This document shows, one piece after another, positions 25,203 to 32,761 of a stretch of 64,000 bases of DNA. The stretch's first letter is position 1. Each line of letters starts with the position of its first letter. The DNA is from JAAZFF01 sp964405775 (GTDB taxonomy: Bacteria > Verrucomicrobiota > Kiritimatiellia > RFP12 > UBA3636): NCBI GenBank assembly GCA_964405775.1, contig CAYOPG010000003.1:1-64000 (forward strand). The letters run 5' to 3'. Below the pieces are notes generated by a model, which was not told where the DNA came from, searched no databases, and was given only the letters and a program-made list of their open reading frames with translations. The translations under genes were made by a program, and so were the position numbers.

Positions 25203-25697
25203 TCACCCTCTGAAATGGCGCGACATCTCGCGATCGGCGTCGCGCTCCGCATCGCGTCTGCGGATCGTTTCGCGTTTATCTGCCAGCGCCTTGCCTTTGC
25301 ACACCCCGAGCTCGACCTTGACTCGTCCTTTCACAAGATACAGAGCCAACGGCACAAGCGTGTGCCCCTTTTGTTCCACGAACTCCCTAAGCCGCAATAT
25401 CTCTCTGCGGTGGAGTAGCAACTTGCGGGAACGCTGCGAATCGTGGTTGAAACGGTTGCCGAAGTCATACGGAGGGATCGTGACGTTGTGCAGAAACGCC
25501 TCGTTGGTGCGTTTGTCAATCTGCGCATACGCACCGGTCAGGCCCGCGTGCCCCATGCGGATAACCTTGACCTCCGTTCCGCGCAACTCCAGCCCAGCCT
25601 CGATTTTTTCAAGAACCGTGTAGTCGTGGAGGGCTTTGCGGTTGCGCGCCAAATAATGGCGCCCTCCCGGCGTGGACGACGCGGTCTTTTTCGCCAC
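25203..25697 (-). CDS. smpB: SsrA-binding protein
   Basis: SmpB binds tmRNA and brings it to stalled ribosomes for trans-translation. The 164-residue protein has the OB-fold core: ARNRKALHDYTVLEKIEAGLEL, GTEVKVIRMG, LTGAYAQID, and the signature H-N-V-x-I-P-P-Y after the AFLHN segment, then RSRKLLLHRREI and LVPLALYLVKGRVKVELGVCKGKA. The basic, Arg-rich C-terminal tail (RRRDAERDADREMSRHF) matches the tail that probes the mRNA channel. It sits 5 bp after rpoZ and 4 bp before ribF, the middle gene of a leftward operon. No tmRNA gene is seen in this window. Confidence 0.97.
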   Translation of the reverse strand: MAKKTASSTPGGRHYLARNRKALHDYTVLEKIEAGLELRGTEVKVIRMGHAGLTGAYAQIDKRTNEAFLHNVTIPPYDFGNRFNHDSQRSRKLLLHRREILRLREFVEQKGHTLVPLALYLVKGRVKVELGVCKGKALADKRETIRRRDAERDADREMSRHFRG

Positions 25698-25702
25698 GGC
25701 CT

Positions 25703-25927
25703 CTAAATGCCCTTTTCGCCGAACTTCTCGAAGTCGTACTGAGCCAACAACTTGCCTTCCGCGATCTCGCGTAGCACGATGTCGAGGCGATCTTCGTCGT
25801 GCGACAGGGGTTTCACCAGCGGACGCATCCCCTCATTAAGCTGTTTGAAGCGCATGGAAACCATGTTCACCAGCACCGGAATGCCGGGAACGCGCATTTT
25901 TGCCAGCTCGAGTATTTCTACATTCAT
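25703..25927 (-). CDS. rpoZ: RNA polymerase omega subunit-like protein
   Basis: The 74-residue product resembles the omega subunit, which helps assemble RNA polymerase by clamping the beta-prime C terminus. VLVNMVSMRFKQLNEG corresponds to the conserved helix with the A-x-R-x-R-Q-L type signature, and LDIVLREIAEGKL to the second helix. The N-terminal segment MNVEILELAKMRVPGIPVL is shorter and more hydrophobic than in E. coli, as often in Verrucomicrobia relatives. A GAGG ribosome site precedes the ATG, and a strong extended -10 promoter lies at 25973-26002. It leads the smpB-ribF operon. The family match is good but based on a short protein. Confidence 0.8.
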   Translation of the reverse strand: MNVEILELAKMRVPGIPVLVNMVSMRFKQLNEGMRPLVKPLSHDEDRLDIVLREIAEGKLLAQYDFEKFGEKGI

Positions 25928-25972
25928 TTCTTTAACCTCTAGATATTTGATCGCCTTTTAAAAACGCCCGCA

Positions 25973-26002
25973 ACTCTACCATATACCGTCCACCGGCGTC
26001 AA
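25973..26002 (-). promoter_or_regulatory. promoter for rpoZ-smpB-ribF
   Basis: On the minus strand TTGACG (25997-26002), 18 nt, TAGAGT (25973-25978) with an extended TGG before the -10. Expected start near 25966 with a leader of about 40 nt. Confidence 0.55.
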
Positions 26003-26018
26003 CCGAGTTTTTGCGCCC

Positions 26019-26048
26019 TTGCGTTGCGGCAGCAGTGCATGGTATACT
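26019..26048 (+). promoter_or_regulatory. promoter for the esterase gene
   Basis: TTGCGT (26019-26024), 18 nt, TATACT (26043-26048) with TG at 26040-26041. It diverges from the rpoZ promoter within about 40 bp. Confidence 0.5.
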
Positions 26049-26090
26049 CGCGGAAGTTCTGGAACGAAACAACATTAAGGATAAAACAAG

Positions 26091-27137
26091 GTGAAACAGA
26101 TCGGCAAGTTGCATCTCACTCCATCAGAGTACCATAAGCACCTAATGGACACTATCAAACCAGCGCTGGCGTATGAGGGCGGAAATGTGGCGGTGTGGCA
26201 ACGGAAATTGCGTCGCAAGCTGAAGCAGCTTGTGGGAGACACTCCAGCCGAACGTGCACCGCTCAACGTACGCCAACTGTGGAAGCGCGAAACCCCACTG
26301 GGAACGATCGAGAAAGTAGTCTTCACCTCAGAGCCGTATGCCGACGTTCTCGCCTTTGTATGCTTGCCGAAGAACATCAAGCCACCCTACACTTTCATGA
26401 TCTGCCTTCAAGGTCATTCCACTGGCATGCACAAGTCGATCGCTGTGGATCGCGACGACAATTCCCTGCCACACGAAGTGGTGGGCGACCGCGATTTCGG
26501 GCTTGGCTGCATGAGACGAGGAATTGCCGCGCTTTGCATAGAGCAACGTTCGTTTGGCGAACGCCGCGAACTTAGGCAGAAACAGATATCGCCGCACGGT
26601 TGTCACGATGCCACAATGCAAGCGCTAATGCTCGGACGCACTCTCCTGGGAGAGCGCGTGTACGATGTCGACCGAGGCATAGACTACCTTGCGGAGCGCG
26701 GAGATGCAGACATGCGGATGATCGGAGTAATGGGCAATTCCGGGGGAGGCACTGTCAGCCTATTCTCAGCCGCCCTGCTCCCGCGGATCGCTTACGCAAT
26801 GCCATCGTGCTTTTTCTGCACATTTCGTGATTCGATCATGTCGATATACCACTGCGCCGACAACTACGTACCCGGTCTTTTTAAGGAGGCGGAGATGTCG
26901 GACGTTATGGGTCTCTTCGCACCCAAGCCTCTGGTGCTCGTGTCGGGGCGCGAGGATACGATATTCCCTATCAAAGGGACAAGGAAAGCGTTCAGAGCTT
27001 TGAAGAAAATATACGAATCTGCCGGCGCGGCGGATCGATGCCATCTGGTAGTCGGTCCCGAGGGACACCGCTACTACGCAGAACTTGCGTGGCCAGTCAT
27101 GCTCAAGGAAATCAATAGACTGAAAGCCGGAAATTAA
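26091..27137 (+). CDS. alpha/beta-hydrolase, acetylxylan-esterase-like
   Basis: The 348-residue cytoplasmic protein (no signal peptide) is an alpha/beta-hydrolase of the dienelactone/acetylxylan esterase-like group. GVMGNSGGGTVSLF holds the nucleophile Ser in a G-x-S-G-G elbow; GREDTIFP provides the acid and PEGHRYY the His. FMICLQGHSTG and AALCIEQRSFGE, with a conserved HDATMQALMLGRTLLGERVYD, match the pattern of proteins near GH clusters. Substrate is unknown; deacetylation of imported oligosaccharides is likely given uxaC and the glycosidases nearby. The start is a GTG with a weak AAGGA ribosome site, the transcript beginning about 40 nt upstream. Confidence 0.8.
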   Translation: MKQIGKLHLTPSEYHKHLMDTIKPALAYEGGNVAVWQRKLRRKLKQLVGDTPAERAPLNVRQLWKRETPLGTIEKVVFTSEPYADVLAFVCLPKNIKPPYTFMICLQGHSTGMHKSIAVDRDDNSLPHEVVGDRDFGLGCMRRGIAALCIEQRSFGERRELRQKQISPHGCHDATMQALMLGRTLLGERVYDVDRGIDYLAERGDADMRMIGVMGNSGGGTVSLFSAALLPRIAYAMPSCFFCTFRDSIMSIYHCADNYVPGLFKEAEMSDVMGLFAPKPLVLVSGREDTIFPIKGTRKAFRALKKIYESAGAADRCHLVVGPEGHRYYAELAWPVMLKEINRLKAGN

Positions 27138-27160
27138 CATATCGAATCCAATCCGGCATA

Positions 27161-27189
27161 TTGTTGTCGAGTTGTTTTTTTTGTATAAT
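27161..27189 (+). promoter_or_regulatory. promoter for the NfeD-like/flotillin pair
   Basis: TTGTTG (27161-27166), 17 nt including a T-run, and a perfect TATAAT (27184-27189). The leader is about 50 nt and ends with GGAGG at 27234-27238. Confidence 0.65.
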
Positions 27190-27244
27190 CATGTGAGAAG
27201 CAGCATTTAGGGATAGTCGTTCATAAAACATTGGGAGGCGGATA

Positions 27245-27811
27245 ATGCTTTCAGATCTTTCTGGGATGGAAATGTTTTTCATGTTTTGCGCCATTGTCGG
27301 TGGCGGAGTCTTCATCCTGCGTTCAGTGATGATTTTCGCGGGACTTGGCGGCGACGACATGGCGCTTGACGCCGATGCTGTCGACGTAGATATCGGCGAT
27401 GACTCGGCAGCCGATTTCAAGATGGTTTCTGTGCATGGCTTGACTGCGTTTTTCCTTATGTTTGGCCTGGTTGGATTCATGATCCTCAGAAGCGAAGGCG
27501 GGGCTTTGGCGGCGGTGGCACTTGGTGCGCTGGCCGGCCTGCTGACGATGTTGATAATCGCGAAACTTTTCAGCTCTTCGCGAAAATTGCAGAGCGACGG
27601 CACTATTTACCCGGAGGAAACCGTGGGTGCCTCAGGAACAGTTTATCTGGAAATACGCCCCGGGCAGATCGGGAAAGTCCAGATCAACGTTAAGGGGGCA
27701 AGCAAAATATTCGACGCGCGGGCAAACAACGCGACTGCCAAAATATCGACCGGCGACCCCGTGAAAGTAGTGGAAGCCGGAGATCCGTTGATAGTGGAAA
27801 AAACAAACTGA
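27245..27811 (+). CDS. NfeD-like membrane protein, flotillin partner
   Basis: The 188-residue protein has hydrophobic segments at its N terminus (MFFMFCAIVGGGVFIL) and at about residues 60-105 (VHGLTAFFLMFGLVGFMIL, then ALAGLLTMLIIAKLF), and a C-terminal soluble domain of about 70 residues with OB-fold-like strands (VGASGTVYLEIRPGQIGKVQINVKG, DPVKVVEAGDPLIVEK). This is the layout of NfeD/YuaF proteins, which sit with flotillins in B. subtilis and others. An acidic patch (DADAVDVDIGDD) follows the first helix. GGAGG lies 6 nt before the start. It is 21 bp upstream of the flotillin gene. Confidence 0.88.
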   Translation: MLSDLSGMEMFFMFCAIVGGGVFILRSVMIFAGLGGDDMALDADAVDVDIGDDSAADFKMVSVHGLTAFFLMFGLVGFMILRSEGGALAAVALGALAGLLTMLIIAKLFSSSRKLQSDGTIYPEETVGASGTVYLEIRPGQIGKVQINVKGASKIFDARANNATAKISTGDPVKVVEAGDPLIVEKTN

Positions 27812-27832
27812 AAAACAAACCCAATAGGTGAT

Positions 27833-29416
27833 ATGAATACAACAATGTTTATAGTTGCGGATGGAGCCCAGACTCTTCTGAGCTTCGCAGTTGCTTTAGT
27901 GGCGATAATTTTCGTGACGGTTATTGCGATCGCACGGCTTTATAAGCGTTGCCCTTCGGATCGCATTCTCGTCATATACGGCAAGGTCACCGGCAACAGG
28001 TCTTCGCACTGTATACACGGGGGCGGTGCGTTCATCGTCCCGCTGATACAGGACTATGCGTACTTGAGTCTCACTCCTATGACGATAAGCATACCTCTCC
28101 AAGGCGCGCTATCGTTTCAGAATATCCGCATCAACGTTCCAAGCACTTTCACTGTTGGTATAAGCACAGATCCCTCCATAATGGTCAATGCCGCGGAACG
28201 TTTGCTCGGCCTCAAGCCGCCCGCCATCGAGGACATGGCCAAGGAGATAATCTTCGGCCAGCTGCGTTTGACGGTCGCGTCGCTCACAATCGAGCAAATC
28301 AACCAAGACCGCGAGAGCTTCCTTATCGAAATCCGTAAGAACGTGGAGCCGGAGCTGAATAAAATCGGCCTCAACCTGATAAACGTCAACATCACCGATA
28401 TCACGGACGAGTCGAACTATATCGAAAGCATCGGCAAGAAGGCTGCTGCGGAGGCCATCAACAAGGCCAAAGTCGATGTCGCCCACCAGACCAAACTAGG
28501 CAATATCGGCGAAGCGGAAAACGCCAAGGAGATGACAGTCCGAGTGGCGGAAAACGTCGCCGAAGCCGAGAAGGGCAAGAAGCAGGCGGAGGCTGGCCAG
28601 CGCGTCTACGTGGCAGATCAGGAAACTTCAGCGATGGTTGGCGAATCCGAGGCCACAAAACTCCGCGAAATTCGCCTAATGGAGAACTATGCCGCTGCGG
28701 AAAAAGGCAAGATGCACGCTATCGCAGACCAACGCATCTACATAGCGGAACAGGAATCGACGGCTGTCGAGGGCGAAAACACAGCAAAGGCCCAAATCGC
28801 GGATTCCAACGCTAAACTGTCAGTACGTCAAGCGGAGGCTCAGCGCCTTGCGGAGGTTGCGAAACGGCAGGCGGAGGTGGACATTCAGAAGGCGCAGTAC
28901 AGGGCGGAATTCGAACGTCTGAACGCCTCGGAAGTGGCTCAGAAGGAAATCGACAAGCAGAAGATGATCATCGATGCAGAAGCCGAGGCAGAGCGCATCC
29001 GCAAGATAGCAAAGGGCGAAGCTGACAGCGTGCTCATCAAATACCAGGCAGAAGCGCAGGGTATTCAGACGTTGCTCATGAGCAAGGCTGAGGGCTACCG
29101 CAAGTTAATCGAGAGTGCGGATGGCGACTCCAATGCCGCCGCGACAATGCTGATGATCGAGAAGCTGGAACAAATTGTCGCCCGTCAGACGGAGGCAATA
29201 AGCAACCTCAAGATAGACAAGGTGACTGTTTGGGATTCCGGCAACGGCGATTCCGGCAAGGGGTCTTCAACCGCGAATTTTCTGTCTAGTCTGATGAAAT
29301 CGCTTCCGCCCGTTCAGGACGTCGCCGCGATGGCCGGGGTAGAGCTTCCATCGTACCTTGGCAAAATCAAAGAAGAGAACAGAACGGCGGATGCCGAAGA
29401 GACAAAGGTTGAATAG
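27833..29416 (+). CDS. floT: flotillin-like protein
   Basis: Flotillins form large membrane scaffolds linked to lipid domains and secretion. The 527-residue protein starts with a membrane hairpin (residues about 12-35), then an SPFH domain (LYKRCPSDRILVIYG, HGGGAFIVPLIQ, MTISIPLQG, IRINVPSTFTVGI), an Ala/Glu/Lys-rich coiled-coil of about 250 residues and a C-terminal segment (LPPVQDVAAMAGVELPSYLG) typical of YuaG/FloT. The coiled-coil contains a duplicated unit: AEKGKKQAEAGQRVYVADQE and AEKGKMHAIADQRIYIAEQE about 55 residues apart. It ends with TAG at 29414-29416. It pairs with the NfeD-like gene upstream. Confidence 0.93.
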   Translation: MNTTMFIVADGAQTLLSFAVALVAIIFVTVIAIARLYKRCPSDRILVIYGKVTGNRSSHCIHGGGAFIVPLIQDYAYLSLTPMTISIPLQGALSFQNIRINVPSTFTVGISTDPSIMVNAAERLLGLKPPAIEDMAKEIIFGQLRLTVASLTIEQINQDRESFLIEIRKNVEPELNKIGLNLINVNITDITDESNYIESIGKKAAAEAINKAKVDVAHQTKLGNIGEAENAKEMTVRVAENVAEAEKGKKQAEAGQRVYVADQETSAMVGESEATKLREIRLMENYAAAEKGKMHAIADQRIYIAEQESTAVEGENTAKAQIADSNAKLSVRQAEAQRLAEVAKRQAEVDIQKAQYRAEFERLNASEVAQKEIDKQKMIIDAEAEAERIRKIAKGEADSVLIKYQAEAQGIQTLLMSKAEGYRKLIESADGDSNAAATMLMIEKLEQIVARQTEAISNLKIDKVTVWDSGNGDSGKGSSTANFLSSLMKSLPPVQDVAAMAGVELPSYLGKIKEENRTADAEETKVE

Positions 29417-29443
29417 GCAAAATCAGGAGGCTTGACGACTCAG

Positions 29444-29471
29444 CCCTTTCGCGGGGAATTCTGCGAAAGGG
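29444..29471. terminator. hairpin between flotillin and GH5 genes
   Basis: Nine-base perfect stem (CCCTTTCGC/GCGAAAGGG) with a 10-nt loop, 28 bp after the flotillin stop and between convergent genes. There is no clear T-run, so it may act with Rho or protect ends. Confidence 0.5.
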
Positions 29472-29543
29472 AACTGTTGGTAACCCGTCAGAACCGAGTC
29501 TTCGGACGTATTTTCGTCGTTGTATAAAAGACTTTGCGGATGA

Positions 29544-30560
29544 TCAGCTGCCTTGAAGGAGCTTGAGGAATTCCGCGTCGAGCAAATGGCCATGCCAGTT
29601 TTCGTAGGCGACGTCTGAGCGTCCTGAGTCGATAATCCCCATTGAACCGCGGAAGTTCCAAAGAGCCCAGCCGATTTCTGCACCCCTCAGTATGTCCATA
29701 ATGTCTGCCCACCAGCGCAGAACAACGTCGTGCGGAGTCTTGTTGAACGCACCGCCTTCGCCGCAATGCACGCCGACGCCACTTCTTGCAAGCTCAATCC
29801 ATGGCTTATAATACTCTTCTAACTCGTCGCGTCCCCATGGTTTGTTTTCACGGACCGAATGTACCGAACCGGGCCACTGGGGTACTCCCAGCTTCGATTG
29901 CGGCATCCACTCCTCGGTCCAACTCGCTCCGTAATGCGAAAGCCCCATCGGGGCATACGCGCGACAGCTCTGGCCGACTCCCAGATCTGCGAGCTCGGGG
30001 CAAGGGGTGCTTGCCACGTTAACGCCGTCTGCTATTACAAGCCGGTTGGGATCGACTGAGCGGATCACAGCCGTCGCGTGGCGCACTACTCGCCCGTAGT
30101 CGGCGCGTGTCATATACTCTGGTTTTATATGCGGTGGCTCGTTAACCAGATCGAAGCTTAGCTTTGACCCATCGATGCCGCTGTACCGCCTTGAGAAAAA
30201 CTCCCAATGCAGACAAAAGACATCCTCGGCATCTTTGTCTTTCCACAGGTTGAATGGCTCTGCGGGCGTGGGGGCGATGCAGTAGCCAGGTGCGCGATGG
30301 AAGTTTATATCGATGTGCAATCCGTACTTGCCGCCTAACTCAACAGCGCGGTCGATCTTCGCAATCATTTCTTCCCGTGGGCGAGTCCAGTCGTCAGGCT
30401 CAGTCCAGGCGAGATATGAGAGGGGGAGCCGAACAAAGTCAAATCCCCAGTCGGAAATCCAGCGGAAATCGTCCTCCCGGAAGTCTCCGTTGCTTTTTTC
30501 TGTGAACATTTCCAGAAGGTTGAATCCGCGCCATCTGGGAAGGTTGTTTTTATTTTTCAT
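29544..30560 (-). CDS. glycoside hydrolase family 5 enzyme
   Basis: GH5 enzymes retain configuration while cleaving beta-glycans such as cellulose, mannan or xyloglucan. The 338-residue protein has the (beta/alpha)8 barrel order: WRGFNLLEMF, GFDFVRLPLSYLAW, HIDINFHRAPGYC, FDLVNEPPH with the acid/base Glu after Asn, SHYGASWTEEW with a His-Tyr pair, and GVHCGEGGAFN with the likely nucleophile Glu, then WALWNFRGSMGI with the conserved Trp. There is no signal peptide, so it may act on imported oligosaccharides. It ends a leftward cluster of three glycosidase genes. Substrate not determined. Confidence 0.92.
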   Translation of the reverse strand: MKNKNNLPRWRGFNLLEMFTEKSNGDFREDDFRWISDWGFDFVRLPLSYLAWTEPDDWTRPREEMIAKIDRAVELGGKYGLHIDINFHRAPGYCIAPTPAEPFNLWKDKDAEDVFCLHWEFFSRRYSGIDGSKLSFDLVNEPPHIKPEYMTRADYGRVVRHATAVIRSVDPNRLVIADGVNVASTPCPELADLGVGQSCRAYAPMGLSHYGASWTEEWMPQSKLGVPQWPGSVHSVRENKPWGRDELEEYYKPWIELARSGVGVHCGEGGAFNKTPHDVVLRWWADIMDILRGAEIGWALWNFRGSMGIIDSGRSDVAYENWHGHLLDAEFLKLLQGS

Positions 30561-30570
30561 CGAATTGTTT

Positions 30571-32742
30571 TCACGGGTCTATTTTAAGGAACCGACAAGA
30601 GTTGGCTTCGATCTGAAGCTCTATTCCGGATTCGAACAAACGGACACGGTCTTCAGTCCACGATTCGGCAGTGCTAAGATCGGCAATTCTGTATTGCGCC
30701 GCATCGCGAACAAGCAGAACATTCGCGCAAAGCTTGACATTTGTCACCACGCTTTTGTCAGAGAGGTTTGCCAAAAGCAGCACCATGCCGTCTTCTCTGT
30801 CGTACGCCGCGCACTTGACTGAGCATTCGCTTAACGCCGCTGATTTGTATCGCCAATCAAGGAAGCGGCATCCTTCTATGTCCAGTTCCTTTAGAGGGGA
30901 GAACATTGCAATGTCCAGCGCGCTTGCACGCCATGGTGCCACACCCGTCAGCAGACACTGAAGGTTGCGTTTGCGGTAAATATTAACCGGTGCTTTTTTA
31001 TCAATGCAACCGCCGGTTATGACGCCACGTGAACGAGATCCTACGAAGTTCCATTCGAAGGGAAGCTCTCGGAGTTTCGGAACACCATCCGACAGGAGTC
31101 CGCTGCCCCACTCCATGCCAAGGACGTAGCTTGCAAAGTTCTCCGTTGCCATGCACGGGCTCATCGTGTTGTGGATTATGGCGAGACCGTCAGGCCCAAC
31201 GAATTCGCGCGTCCACTCCATGAGTTCGATAAGCTCGTCGATGTCCCAATGCGCTACAGGCGAGTCCTTCAAGTCTGCAAAGAGCCCGCCCTTGTCATCG
31301 AAATACCCATCGGGGCACTTGCGGTCCGAATGAGTCGGGTTGTTGCAGAAGATCGCCTGATTCCAGTCGTAGTAGACGCCGTCAATTTTATGGTTGGCGG
31401 AAACTCTCTCCACAGATTTCTTGAACGAATCCGACCAGCCCGAGCGCAGGCACATCTGAGCCCCGTATTCATCTCCTTCATAAAGGTTGTGCACTTGAGT
31501 TTTGCCATCTGGCAGGCGTGCCCATTCCTCGCCGCGATCTTTGTAGATATCGGTTGTCGGGTGAAGCTCTTTGTTCGAGAAGTAGGTAGTCGCGCGGATG
31601 CCGTTTTCGCGGCAAGTTCTCAGGACTCGGTCAAACTCGGCCATGTCCTGAGGATCAAACGGCGGGTACGAGCCGTCGCGCCAAAAGAGACCGTCGTGGA
31701 ATGTGTCGCCATCGTGGTGGAAGTGGGCGGTTTTTACGCCGTTGGCAGCCCATTTCTTTATTGCCTCATCCTTAGGCCAGTTGTTGCGATTAAACGACTC
31801 GTGAATGAATGGCTTCGCAGCGCGTCCCGATATTATCGGGATCCCGATGCGATAGTCTAACGTGAGCTTTCCCTTGAAAACCGCCTTTTTTTTCTGCAAA
31901 TCTTCTCGGGGCATTTTTATTGCGCAGACTTGCATCTCAACTGCTTTGCGCGGTTGAATGGCGGAACCGATGCTGAGCCATCCGTGACCGGTTTCGCCGC
32001 AGACACCGTATGTCCACTGTGCAAGATCCGACGACATGAACCACTCAATTCCTTCCCGTCCAGGATTGCCAAAAACGACATGACGTGGCGCATTGCAGTC
32101 CCAATATGGGTAGTCGTTCGCGCGACCCGGATCAAGGTGCCCCCATTTGGATTCGCCGCAATGGGTTGGATCGCACGCCGGAGTCCCGTTGCGCACTCCG
32201 AAGTGCGATATGTCTGGGCGCAGTTTCCACTGATGAGCCATGATTTGAGCCACGGCGAAACCGGTGTCAGGGAATAAGAACTGGCGCTTTACGCGTATGT
32301 ATCCCCATCTGTATTCGTAAACCGTGCGGATTTTAACTCCGGGATTCGGAGCCTCCTCGGTTGCAGGGCGAAGTTCGGATATCATCACAAGAGTGGCGTA
32401 TTTGCCTTCGCGTAATATCTCGCACTCCGTTGCCGGGGCGTTAACATCGCTAAGCGTCGTCTTCCAATCGGACGTCGTAACGGAACATGATATTGGCTCC
32501 GTGAGCATATTTTGGCCAGTCCCACGCAACAGAACGATTGCCGAGATCGCACCGCCTTTGGCAAGGTCGTGTGTAACTTCGTAGAATCTCGTTTTGAGTC
32601 GTACTATGCGCGCAGAGTCATCGCGTTCGACTTCGTAATTTTCAGGAAAGGTTCCGTCAACCGGCAAAGGTGGCAGAGTGGGGACTCTGTCAAACATGTT
32701 TTTCCCAGCATCCTTGCAACATCCGCTATTATTCACGCTCAT
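30571..32742 (-). CDS. TIM-barrel glycosidase-like protein, unclassified
   Basis: The 723-residue product shows an N-terminal beta-sandwich region (about 1-290; FYEVTHDLAKGGAISAIVLL, TVYEYRWGYIRVKRQF), a central barrel (about 300-600: KTAHFHHDGDTFHDGLFWRD, GIRATTYFSNKELHP, DGVYYDWNQAIF, GLAIIHNTMSP, YVLGMEWGSGLL) and a C-terminal beta domain, like alpha-galactosidase-type and other uncharacterised gut glycosidases. Asp in YYDWNQ is a candidate nucleophile. The frame is open from 32841, but ATG 32742 avoids overlap with the GH42 gene. A 24-bp palindrome copy (32670-32693) encodes FDRVPTLPP near the N terminus. It lies 10 bp upstream of the GH5 gene. I do not assign a family. Confidence 0.7.
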   Translation of the reverse strand: MSVNNSGCCKDAGKNMFDRVPTLPPLPVDGTFPENYEVERDDSARIVRLKTRFYEVTHDLAKGGAISAIVLLRGTGQNMLTEPISCSVTTSDWKTTLSDVNAPATECEILREGKYATLVMISELRPATEEAPNPGVKIRTVYEYRWGYIRVKRQFLFPDTGFAVAQIMAHQWKLRPDISHFGVRNGTPACDPTHCGESKWGHLDPGRANDYPYWDCNAPRHVVFGNPGREGIEWFMSSDLAQWTYGVCGETGHGWLSIGSAIQPRKAVEMQVCAIKMPREDLQKKKAVFKGKLTLDYRIGIPIISGRAAKPFIHESFNRNNWPKDEAIKKWAANGVKTAHFHHDGDTFHDGLFWRDGSYPPFDPQDMAEFDRVLRTCRENGIRATTYFSNKELHPTTDIYKDRGEEWARLPDGKTQVHNLYEGDEYGAQMCLRSGWSDSFKKSVERVSANHKIDGVYYDWNQAIFCNNPTHSDRKCPDGYFDDKGGLFADLKDSPVAHWDIDELIELMEWTREFVGPDGLAIIHNTMSPCMATENFASYVLGMEWGSGLLSDGVPKLRELPFEWNFVGSRSRGVITGGCIDKKAPVNIYRKRNLQCLLTGVAPWRASALDIAMFSPLKELDIEGCRFLDWRYKSAALSECSVKCAAYDREDGMVLLLANLSDKSVVTNVKLCANVLLVRDAAQYRIADLSTAESWTEDRVRLFESGIELQIEANSCRFLKIDP
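32670..32693. repeat. 24-bp palindrome copy inside the unclassified glycosidase
   Basis: Left arm GTGGCAGAGT (10 of 10), centre GGGG, right arm ACTCTGTCAA (8 of 10). On the coding (minus) strand it reads as DRVPTLP near residue 20 of the glycosidase, in a poorly conserved N-terminal segment. Confidence 0.6.
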
Positions 32743-32761
32743 TGTAGCTTCTTCTTGTTGG

